From assembly GCF_036373705.1 (NCBI RefSeq), contig NC_089858.1, positions 16,985,749 through 17,049,748 of the forward strand: a DNA stretch of 64,000 nucleotides. The letters run 5' to 3'. Under the pieces are notes generated by a model. The model saw nothing but the letters and a program-made list of their open reading frames with translations. It did no database searches and had not been told where the DNA came from. The translations under genes were made by a program, and so were the position numbers. Below, piece by piece: positions 54,273-64,000 of the stretch. This DNA comes from Amia ocellicauda. Lineage: Eukaryota; Chordata; Actinopteri; Amiiformes; Amiidae. Positions within the stretch are counted from its first letter, which is position 1. The number at the start of each line of letters is the position of its first letter.

Positions 54273-56017
54273 CAGTCTCGTCTCAAGGGGGTGAGAATCC
54301 ACACGGCAGTGGGGATCAGTGATGTTGTGTTTCCAGGGGAACAGACTCCTACCCCCCTCTTCCCTGCCCTAGCAGCAGCCGTCTCCCAGCGGACTCTCAA
54401 CAGCCATGTGCAGCCAGCGGGGTAAATTACACAGCTGCTCCAGCACAGGGGGGGGTAAGAGGGTAGGAGAGTAGGAAACAGGGGATCCTCAATTGCAGCT
54501 ACAAGCAAGGGGTGTGGCAGAGGACAATGGAATGTTTATTCATTCAAAAGCCCTGCCGGAATGCGATTCTTAGTTCCGGTTCTAGATCGACAGCCCTTTT
54601 GATCTATGGCAGTTCTGAATTCGAGGAAAGCCTGCATTGTTAGCAGTGTCCAGCCCTCACCCTCCCTCTCTCTGAGACAGCTGCCCCCCCCCCATCCCCT
54701 TCCTGGCCAGCAGCTCTGTCTCCTCTAGTTGCTGTGTCAGGAGCATATGCTGCTTGAAAGGTAGAACACCTCTCACCAGGAATCACAGAGTACACATCAA
54801 TCTCAGCTGTCGCTGTGGAGACGGTGGCTGAGTGAGCCTTTGTCTGGACGTGTCTGTATCAGTGTCAGTATCGGTCTGTGTGCGTGTGTGCGTGTGTCTC
54901 GAGGTGTGTATCTGTGTGTGTGTGTGTCTCAGGTGTGTATCGTTCTGTGTGTGTTTAACTGTCAGTGTCACTGGAATGTTTGGTGTCTCAGGGGGAAGTG
55001 TGTCAGTGTGTGGCTTTCCATGACTCTGCGTGCTCTGCTCTCATTCTCTGCCTCTGGTATACACATGCCTTGGTAGTTGAAAAACACAAACATGTTGGCT
55101 GTAAATAAAAATAAAAATCTAATTTAAAATTAATTTTGTCTAACTGCACACACGCACATTAGGTGTGCACACCCAAGCCTGTAATCACTGCCTGGCTCCT
55201 GTCAGCTGTGCTGCAGCCGTTCGGCGACCATCCGCATCAGGACAGCTGTACTGCAATGCTGCCTGGTACACACAGAACAGTGCAGTATAGAGCTGTACAG
55301 TACAGTACACTCCAGTATAGCACTGTATAACAGTATAGTATTTACTGTTCAAAGAAAGTGAGTGAGTGTGAGTGTTGGAGTGAGGGTTCCAGGGTTGAGG
55401 GGTGATGTGTGCAGCCAGTGCAGTTGTCTCAGCTCTGGTGTAATCGCAGGAGTGAGCGCAAGTGTGCACTGCAGTTACTGTTTCGCTATGAGCAGTGAGC
55501 AGCACAGACCCAACTCAAACAGAAGAAACCCTGCTGCCCCCCAGACTGCACAGGGCCTTGGAGCAGCAGGAGGGAGGCGGGGGTTGGGGGGTGGGGGGCA
55601 GCAGTAAAGACGCCCCCCTAGCACTTAGCAAGCTGCTAGTGTCAAAAAAACATCTCCACTGGTCTCTTTGCTGCGCACACCAAACAGTAGGTCTCAGCAG
55701 AGAGGGGCAGTTCAGTGCAGATCAGCCCAGCCATTCAGATGGTTTAAAATATTGAGTATATGTCTGTGTCACTAATCAAAATTTTAACCAACAAATCAGC
55801 TTCCATTTAAAATGTGAGATACTCGCCATGTGTAAAGTGCTTGGCCACAGTCATTACTGTGAGTGCGAGGGCCCATGCTTGGCGGTTGGCACCAAAACAT
55901 TTGGTTGCAAGAGGCACTGTGGTGCTCTGAGCAGGGTCTGGTCAGGAGCCACGTGTTCCCCTCAGTGCAGGAGCTCAGGAATGTTCTAGAAAGAGTGAGG
56001 TGGTGGATTGTGAGACA

Positions 56018-56020
<3 letters not shown>

Positions 56021-56054
<34 letters not shown>
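56021..56054. repeat. (GA)n microsatellite
   Basis: About 17 GA units in the ST3GAL2 5' intron. Confidence 0.95.
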
Positions 56055-56057
<3 letters not shown>

Positions 56058-57556
56058 ACAGGCCTGAACACTTCTTGCAGTGCTGTGTGCGGATGGCAGG
56101 CTGCCAGGCTGGGCTGTGTGAAGCACTGGTGCCTTGTCCAGGCTGAGCACTGCGCCCCCGCACTGAGACAGCACAACTCACACAGTCATCGCCAGCCTGC
56201 CACACTCACACACACACACACAGCAAACACCAGCCTGCCAACCTCACTCACACAATCATGCATGCACTCACATACTCACCCACTCACGGTGTGTCCATGT
56301 GTGTGGTGTGGGCTCTCTGTGCTGCTCTGCAGTACGTCGAGGGCTAACCTTATTATTAGTGCAAGGAGAGTGGGAGTGGAGGCCTGCTGGCTAATCACCG
56401 CTATTTCCCCACCCCTTCACCCTGGGGGTCAGAGTCTCCAGGGCTGGGGAGAGGACAGAGAGGAGCATAGTGCAGTTAACAGTGCAGTTACACTATGCAC
56501 GTCTTCGTCCTGTGACACTTCATCATCAACATCAGAGCTCTGAAGCACCTGCCCCCAAGCACACTCCTGCCCCACACACCTACCCCTGAGTACACACAAG
56601 CCCCCACTCCAGAACCTGCCCTCGAGTACACACCAGCCCCTCCACTCAAACCAGCCCCACACACCAGATCCTGCTCTTGCAGCTGTGGCTCAGAGGAGCA
56701 CACCCGGGACGTTCTACGTTTCTTCCATTCCCTCTGTCTCCCCAACAGGAAACCGGGGAGTGACTGTGTGGATGTTTCTCGCGGGGATGAATTACTGTAC
56801 TCACAAGTGGGGGGATAAAATAAAAAGCTAGATTTTTAAAGAACAAAGCAAAGACAGAGGGCACAATGGGGGGCACAGAGGAGAGGAGATGAGGTCACTG
56901 GATTCATCCACATGTTTGCTCCAGCACTATGAGAGCCCCATCAGAGGTTTCACTGAGAGAGGCAAGACGACAACAGAAAAGCATAATACCGGCCAATACT
57001 GGCTCAAGCCTGGACTATGTCTGTGTCTCACTGCAGACATTGTAGGAGCACACTAATAATTATACTACTAATTAATACAAATAATAATAATAACTATCAT
57101 CCTGCAGACTAATAATAGTGGAATATTAATAAAATACCAACATTCAGAAACCTCTACAGTTGCTCTACAGATTCTGTCCTGCAGCTTAAGATTCCACATG
57201 TACAGAAGCAGCCCAGTTTGTACCGACATTAAACCACATCAAAAAGAAAGCAATTGATCACAAATGGCTTTATTTACAAATATATTAAAATTAAATAATC
57301 CCAAACCCATTTACCCCACGGCTGCACAAATCCCATGTGTGAACTCATTAAAGTGTACATTTTTTAAATCATGTCAACGACGCAGCAAGACAAAATGCCA
57401 GTTTGCGTGCTGCCTTTAAAACAAATAGACAAATAAGAAAATAAAATGAAAAATCAGCAAAATCCATCCTCCATAATTTGAATATCAAACAAACAGCTTG
57501 GCAACTGCAATGGGGAAATGTTTACTTGGCAATAATCATTAATCTCTGTGCTGCCC

Positions 57557-57600
57557 ACCCCTCCCCTCCCCTCCCCTCCCCTCCCATCCCCTCCCTCCAC
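57557..57600. repeat. (CCCTC)n tract, G-quadruplex-prone on the minus strand
   Basis: Consecutive CCCTC units; the complementary strand has many GGG runs at 2-base spacing. Confidence 0.85.
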
Positions 57601-59081
57601 CCCTCTCTGTTTCAGCCCAGGCAGTGAGCTAGAGTTAAGCAGAACCAGAGCTACACCGGGAACCAACAGCGTACCCAAGACAGACGGGCAGGCAGGCAGG
57701 CAGAGAGACAGAGAGGTGTGTGTGCTAGGCCTGTCAGCTGCGGAGGGCAAGGGATCCTGTGACACTCATTACTCACAACGCAGGACAGAGGAAGGAAGAG
57801 GGGGGGGGGGGGGGTGCAGCGCACACAGACAGCAGAGGAGGATCCTGTCACTTCCCCCCCAACAATCAGATTGGCAGACACTGTCCTGTGCGGTGCTGTG
57901 GAGAGAGTGGCAGCGGGGGAGCAGCCGTCTCTGTCAGGGCTCAGGGAGACGGAAGTGTGGGTGTCGCAGGGCTGGCATCAGAGCTGGGGCAGTGTGCGCC
58001 CAGGGCAGACAGCTGCGGGAGGCCAGGCGTGGGCACCGGGGCATGCAGGCACAGCCTCAGCCTCCTTGGTCCCACACTGAGTCCGTCTGGCCTGACTGCC
58101 CACCACGAGCTGCCATGACAGGGAGAGAGCACACACAGGAGTAGGATCTGAGCAAACGCACGGTCACGGACATGGAACCAGGGCATGACCAGCCTTGCAC
58201 TTCGTCTAAGGACTGCCTCCCTGGGACCGCGAGACAGCCGCCCACTCATCCTCTGCCCGGCTGCACTGTGCTGTAGCTGCGACCGTTTGCCTTTTTTATT
58301 TCATTATTATTAATTCATTTATTTATTTCTTACTGATTTTTTTTTTCTGGAAGAAAGATGACGACTGAAAAATAATCTCAACAGTTGTCAGACTTAGTGG
58401 TTCGGAAGGGAGGGAGGAGGAGGAGCAGGAGGAGGAGGGAGGAAGAAAGGGGCGGTGAGATGGAACCAGTAACTTTTGCACTCGAGCCCCTGAGCGGCAG
58501 AACTGTTTCCCACTTGTAGGTGGAGCGCTCTCCTGTTTGCTTGGGACTCGACCAAACAGGTTAGGCTGCATCAGTATGTGGAATACAGTGTTCAGACACC
58601 CTGTGTGAGAGTACAGAGGCCTGCAGCACACAGGAAGTTACTGTGCAGTTCAACAGACTCTCCACACTACAGGACTGGGACGCAACTGTGTCTGTTCGTG
58701 TTTTTGTTTGTCACAGGGAGAGAGAACTCTGATCACAGGGTGAAGAGCCAATAGGAGGGCTGCATGATTACAGTGCGATTGTAAGCAGCCAATCAGTGTG
58801 CAGTGTGCGCTGCAGAACTGTGTCATAGCCGTTTGGCTACAGTCTCCACGTTGTGGACAGAGGCTGTTGTGGCCGGGGGGCTGGCAGGAGCCGGCGAATG
58901 GGACTGTGGCGGCCACGGCCAGTCACTGAAGCAGCAACGTGAGAGGGGAGGGTGGTGGTGGTGGTGGTGGTGGGGTGCGGGCGGGGTCAGAAGTCAGACA
59001 GTGGGTGGGGTCAGGAGATCATTGGAGCTGAGGCCTGCTTGGGGTGGAGGGGTGGAGCGGGCCAGCCGGGGGGGGGCAGGT

Positions 59082-62071
59082 ATGCGGTGCTCGCTGCGCA
59101 TCTGGGTGCTGCTGGGGTCGCTGGCTCTGCTCTTCCTCACCTCGCTGCTCTTCTCCCTCTCGCTGCGGGGGGGCGCCGGCCTGCCCTACCTGGACCCCCC
59201 CGGCTGGGAAGACACCCACAGGGTCAAACTGGTGCCAAGTTACACTGGCATCCACCGGCTGGAGCCCCCAGGCAGCACCGTGCTGAAGACCTGCGCCTGC
59301 CGCCGCTGTGTGGGCGACCCGGGGCTGTCTAACTGGTTCGACGAGAACTACGACCCTGAAATCTCGCCTGTGTGGACCCGTGAGAACGTGCAGCTGCCGG
59401 CCGACGTCTACTACTGGTGGGTGGTAAGTGGGCCCAGCTGTTCCTACACCTCCCTACACCACCTCTCCTCTGTCCTCTGCCCTCACGTCTGTTCTCCTCT
59501 GCTCCCCTCATCTCTGTTCTCCTCTCCTCTCCTCTCCTCTGTTCTCTTTTTTTTCCAAACCTCCAGCAGTTGAAGTGCAGAGAGTTTTCCTTCCCCTCTG
59601 CACGCAGGGCTGCAGAAAGCCTGAGCGAGACTGAAGCTTCCTGGCAAAGGCATCCACGGAACATTCTGATCCCTCCTGAGGATATAACCAAATATTTTAA
59701 CAGCAATGATGCCGGTAATTGGCAGTTAATATGGATAGAGAGAGGTGTATGTATCGTTCCCTTGGATATTATCACTGGTCTGGAATGGTATCGGATACAC
59801 AGTGAGCCACTGAGGGGGGAGGCAATAAAACAGGCCAAGTGACAGCAGACAAGAGCTCCAGCACTGCAGGCAATCAGTGCGGCCTTACTGTCCTGCTCTC
59901 TTGGGCTCCGTCTGTCTCCATTCTGATCTCTCCCTCTCCCCGGCTCTCTGTACACCAGTCTATGATTGCCCCTCTCTCCCTCTCTCCCTCTCTCTCTCTC
60001 TCTCCAGATGCTGCAGCCCCAGTTCAAGCCCCACAATGTGCAGCAGGTCCTGACCCGGCTGTTCCAGGTGATCCCGGGTCAGAGCCCCTATGGCTCCTGG
60101 GACCCGTCTCGCTGCCAGCGTTGCGCCGTGGTGGGCAACTCGGGCAACCTGCGGGGCGCCAGCTACGGGCCCTTGATTGACGGGCACAATTTCATCATGA
60201 GGTGAGGTGCTGGTTCAGAGACAAGGCAGAAGGCTAGAGGAAGTGGCGCTGCACAGAGACAGTATTCATCACATAACACAGGGCACACCCGCCCAAACAG
60301 CCCACATCCCGAAAACAGGTGAATGCTGTGAGCAGGGCCTCAAGAGATCATCTGAAACGTAATTGTTTAATCAGATTGCAGAGCAGAAGTGTCAGCGCTT
60401 GATTTCCATTCTGCTGCAACACACTGCAGATATCAGGACGCCTTTTTATATTTCTTTCTGCATCAGTTACAATCGTTGAAATGGCTGATCAGACTCAGCT
60501 GATGGTTTGGAGTCAGAGCAAGAGCATTTGTTTTCTCTTTAGTATGGAAGAAATCTTTTTAAGAATTTGTAAGAAGTGCCTGTTCCCTTGTTTGTTTCTT
60601 TGTTTGTTATTTTAAATATTAGGCCCACTGCTCTTGTGGATTTTTGTTACACACAAACATGTTACATACGTGATTGAGTGTGTGTGTGTGTATGTGTGTG
60701 TGTATGAGAAAGAGAGACTCTGGGAGTGCATCTGGGAGTGTGGATCACAACTGTGTTGTTTGTGACGTATGGGGGAGCTACACACAGCACCCGCCCACAC
60801 TGCTGCTGCACAGCCACTGCATGAGCTCTGACGTCTGTGTCCCTGTCCGTCCCTGTGTGTCTCTGCCTCCCCACAGGATTAACCTGGCGCCCACGCTGGG
60901 CTACGAGGAGGACGCGGGCAGCCGCACCACGCACCACTTCATGTATCCCGAGAGCGCCAAGAACCTGCCCACCAACGTCAGCTTCGTCCTGGTGCCCTTT
61001 AAGACCCTGGACCTGCTGTGGATCACCAGTGCCCTCTCCACCGGACAGATTCGCTTGTGAGGACACACAGCTGCACACACGCACACACACTCACAAACAA
61101 ACACACATGTACACACACACACACACACACACACAATAAGATCAATACAGTACAGCACTCTACTGGCTTTGTACCAAAGGACAGTCACACAGCACAAACT
61201 GTGACCCCAGAGCATACTGACCTTGGAGCCATTGCATATACAACAGCAAACAAAACTAAATAAAACTAAGTGTTTCAGTACTAGACATAAACAACTAGTA
61301 GCTGTGCTCTCGTATTGCAATCAGTATCCAGCCAGACTGCATTTGAACTCAAAAAAGGAAATTCAACTGCCTGATGCACAGATAAAGCAAACTCAAAAAC
61401 CCATCACCAGCAGTGAGAAGCAGCAGCAGAAAGGGGAAGCTAACCTGCTCCAAGTCTCTCAGCACTAGCAACATCCACAGCGAGTCTCACAGGTCAAAAG
61501 GCACTGCTGTGTTCTTCCCTCCTGTCCCCCTCCCTGACCCCATGTTGACCTGCATTTCCCACAAGGCAGCGGATTAGCTGGAAGCCCTGTCCCTGGAAAG
61601 AAATCAGTGAAAAGAGTTGAAAATCAGGAAGTAAACGAGACCATCTGACTATAAGAAATTTGAGACTCGACAGCCACTGGGAACAGGCCTGCGTGTGAAG
61701 GGGCAGATCTGCCAGTGTGCAGCACACATGATGCTGACACATGACGCTGGTTTGTCTGCCTAGACTAACATTGTCTCCAACCTCTCTCTCTCTGCAGCAC
61801 CTACGCCCCAGTGAAGCAATTTCTTCGTGTAGACAAGGACAAGGTAACCCCAGACCCCAGTGAGTGAGTCAGTGTGTCAGTGAGTCAGTGTGTCAGTGAG
61901 TCAGTCTGTCACAGTGTGCCTCTCTGTGCTGTGCCCTGTCCAGGTGCAGATCTATAACCCTGCCTTCTTCAAGTACATCCATGACCGATGGACCCGCCAC
62001 CACGGCCGCTATCCCTCCACTGGCATGCTGGTGCTGTTCTTCGCTCTGCACGTCTGTGATGAGGTGAGCCC

Positions 62072-62130
<59 letters not shown>

Positions 62131-62347
62131 CCTCCCCCGTCTCACCATGCTCTGTGGGCCTGTGTGTCTGCAGGTGAACGTGTTTGGCTTCGGCGCTGAC
62201 AGCCGGGGAAACTGGCACCACTACTGGGAGCAGAACCGCTATGCTGGCGAGTTTCGCAAGACGGGGGTCCACGACGCCGACTACGAGGCCCAGATCATCA
62301 GCTCCCTGGCCAAGGCTGGCAAGATCACCGTGTTCCCTGGGAAGTGA
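59082..62347 (+). CDS. st3gal2: ST3 beta-galactoside alpha-2,3-sialyltransferase 2
   Basis: Golgi type II enzyme that adds alpha-2,3-sialic acid from CMP-sialic acid to Gal-beta-1,3-GalNAc on glycolipids and O-glycans. Exons: 59082-59423, 60008-60201, 60877-61056, 61798-61843, 61944-62063, 62174-62347. The total is 1056 nt: 351 codons plus TGA (human 350). Residues 7-28 are the signal-anchor ([20 protein letters not shown]). GT29 signatures: sialyl motif L from [15 protein letters not shown] (~150-195), motif [21 protein letters not shown] (~278-297), motif III HHYWEQ (309-314) and motif VS with HDADYE (327-332). Blocks such as [18 protein letters not shown] and [10 protein letters not shown] are near-identical to human. 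The start at 59082 is the only ATG giving the anchor; upstream in-frame sequence is low-complexity. Confidence 0.97.
62069..62128. repeat. C-run and (CT)n tract in the last ST3GAL2 intron
   Basis: Fourteen C followed by about 23 CT units, starting 6 bases past the donor of exon 5 and occupying about half of this 110-bp intron. Confidence 0.95.
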
Positions 62348-64000
62348 GGCTGGGGAGAGGCAGACGGGGAGTGGGAGGACAGGAGGAAGCTGTCGCCCTC
62401 CAGCCCAGATCTCAGCTCGCTCATTCCCGCACACTCTGACAGAGCCACTGCCCCACCCAGGTCCTTCCCTGTCTCTGTGGGAGGCCTGGGGAGCGGCAGG
62501 ACAGGGTCTCCCCCCTACCTCTACCGCCTGCCTCTCCTCCTCCCACTCTGGGCGTGAGGAATAATGTGCCAGCTTGACAGAGAGTGTCACGTGCGCTGGG
62601 TCACTGGTACTGGAGTCCCTGCTGCTGCTGCTGCTGCTGCTTTGCATGGCCTTCCCCCCTCATCAGAGTGAAGGCCTGCCGCGCCCCCCCTCAGAGCCTC
62701 GGCTTTCTCAACGCTGGAGCTTTGCTCACTTGCCCATGACTACTGGACTGCCTGCACCATCTGGACTGAGTGACTGGCTGGGCTCCAGCATCCCTTGGGT
62801 CCAGTCTGTACTGATAAATACTCCAAAGGAGGGGACACACACACCGATCCCTCCAATCCGGCCCAGTCTGTGCGGCCAATGAACTCTCTGAGGTTCCCCA
62901 GGGGGAGCAGCCAATAGCAACACAGTGCTCCTCCCTCTGTGGGCCGCGGTGGCTGCAGCAGCCTCTCCAGGTACGAGAACCCCCACTAGGTCCAGCGCAA
63001 AATGCCGCCACCAAGCACAGACACTAGGGGGAGCCCGACCACACTCGCTCTTTTCCAGTAGGTGTCTCTATGTGTGTGTCCGTCACGTGTCAAAGTTGGC
63101 TTTTACAGAGCTGTATTTCGTCACGGTAGTCAGGGTGCTGTTATTGCATTCTTTCTTTTATCATTTCTTACTCTTTTTTTTTTTTCACTCATCATGGGTG
63201 GCTCAATACAATGCACCACCCTCTGCCACTCTCTGACCAGTAGAGCCACACAGAGCAGTGGAGTGGGAGGGATGCCAGAGGCCACTGTAGCTCAGCAGGT
63301 TTTCCTCCCCTTACAGTGGGTACTGACCACTGCAGTGATTATGCCACAGCACGCCTGTCATGGGCCCCAAAACAAACACTGCTGCTACCAGACAGTTCGG
63401 GAATTACACGTCTGCAGGTACTGCGGCTGATCGGCTACAGTAGCTGGGCATGCCAGGGCTCACTTTTACCCTGTCTGGACTGATCATGTGCTCCCCCTAC
63501 TGGCTGTCAAGAAAGCAGCAACGGAGGGGGAAAAAGAAGGGGGATATCCTTTCCCCCACTTCTCAGTATCAGTTTGTTCAGTGTTATTATTTAAGGAGTG
63601 TTTTTAATTTCGCTTCTGATTTTGTATTTCTCCGGTATCCACGTTAGAACGTCCCTACCGGGAATCCCGACGCCCTGTCACCCATCAGGAGAATGCTAGG
63701 ATGCTCGGTACGGTTCCGTTTTCCTGAGGCAGCCGAGAGAGGTGCTGGGGTGTCACTGAACACTGCACTGCTGCTGCGAGGCTCTTGAACGCTCTGTCCA
63801 GCCCCGCGTCAGACGTACAGCCAGCACTCACAGGGCTTGTCTCATTGTACATCACTGTAGCCGGATGATGTGTTTATTGTTACCGCTGTATTTTGTATTC
63901 CTCGCTCTCTGACTCTGCATGGTTTCAGGGGAGTGTCCTGTCTTGAGCAGTGGGGATTCCTTTAGCCTATGCGTGCATATATGCGTGTGTGTGTGTTTAT
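62348..64000 (+). other. st3gal2: ST3GAL2 3' UTR, running to the window end
   Basis: No convincing coding frame and no plus-strand AATAAA or ATTAAA seen, so the 3' end probably lies beyond the window. Contains a short (GCT)n run near 62622-62640 and a T-run at 63174-63185. Confidence 0.5.

Larger units (their letters stand above)
46791..59081 (+). other. ST3GAL2 5' intron region, no recognised gene
   Basis: About 12 kb between the presumed first exon and the coding start. Frames are short, low-complexity or unrecognised. It contains a second GC-rich part (47130-47600), AT-rich stretches (48300-48700, 52430-52640), a large GT minisatellite and simple repeats. Enhancers or further noncoding exons could lie here but cannot be identified by eye. 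Confidence 0.5.

Noticed and set aside
53774-54322. Open frames of 60-95 codons rich in C and V
   Set aside because: They are translations of the GT minisatellite, with no start context or protein-like composition.
57548-58144. 198-codon frame upstream of ST3GAL2
   Set aside because: Begins in CCCTC repeats, is low-complexity, and overlaps several equally long frames.

Overview
The window is vertebrate nuclear DNA, most likely from a ray-finned fish. Evidence is short introns with canonical splice sites, many CA/GT microsatellites, Tc1/mariner elements and a Tx1-type L1 retrotransposon. Five protein genes are recognised: SF3B3, COG4, FCSK, a STRA6-family gene and ST3GAL2. SF3B3, COG4, FCSK and ST3GAL2 form the same block as human 16q22.1; the STRA6-family gene lies between FCSK and ST3GAL2, where the human block (from memory) has none. 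Species cannot be named from the sequence alone.

Layout. 1-8.6 kb: SF3B3 on the minus strand, first 711 codons in 16 exons, the rest running off the left edge. Five of its introns each carry a box C/D snoRNA with the SNORD111-type guide against 28S rRNA. 8.4-9.05 kb: shared head-to-head promoter. 9.05-16.4 kb: COG4, plus strand, 19 coding exons, 783 codons. COG4 and FCSK are tail to tail, with poly(A) signals that suggest overlapping 3' ends. 17.5-27.3 kb: FCSK, minus strand, 23 coding exons, 1084 codons, plus a noncoding first exon; one intron carries a 1.4-kb AT-rich element with long terminal inverted repeats. 28.3-38.7 kb: STRA6-family gene, minus strand, 18 coding exons, 617 codons; its introns hold an intact Tc1/mariner element with a DD36E transposase and a deleted Tc1 relic. 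39.4-45.3 kb: a Tx1-clade LINE with intact ORF1 and broken ORF2. 45.9-46.8 kb: probable ST3GAL2 promoter and noncoding first exon, then about 12 kb of intron without recognisable genes. 59.1-62.3 kb: the six coding exons of ST3GAL2, followed by 3' UTR to the window end.

The genes do not form one pathway, but several serve glycosylation: FCSK salvages fucose, COG4 keeps Golgi glycosyltransferases in place, and ST3GAL2 is a Golgi sialyltransferase. SF3B3 is a core U2 snRNP protein and also the snoRNA host. Exon models were built by hand from reading frame, GT/GC-AG splice sites and remembered family sequences; every complete gene closes in frame. Two introns use GC-AG boundaries.
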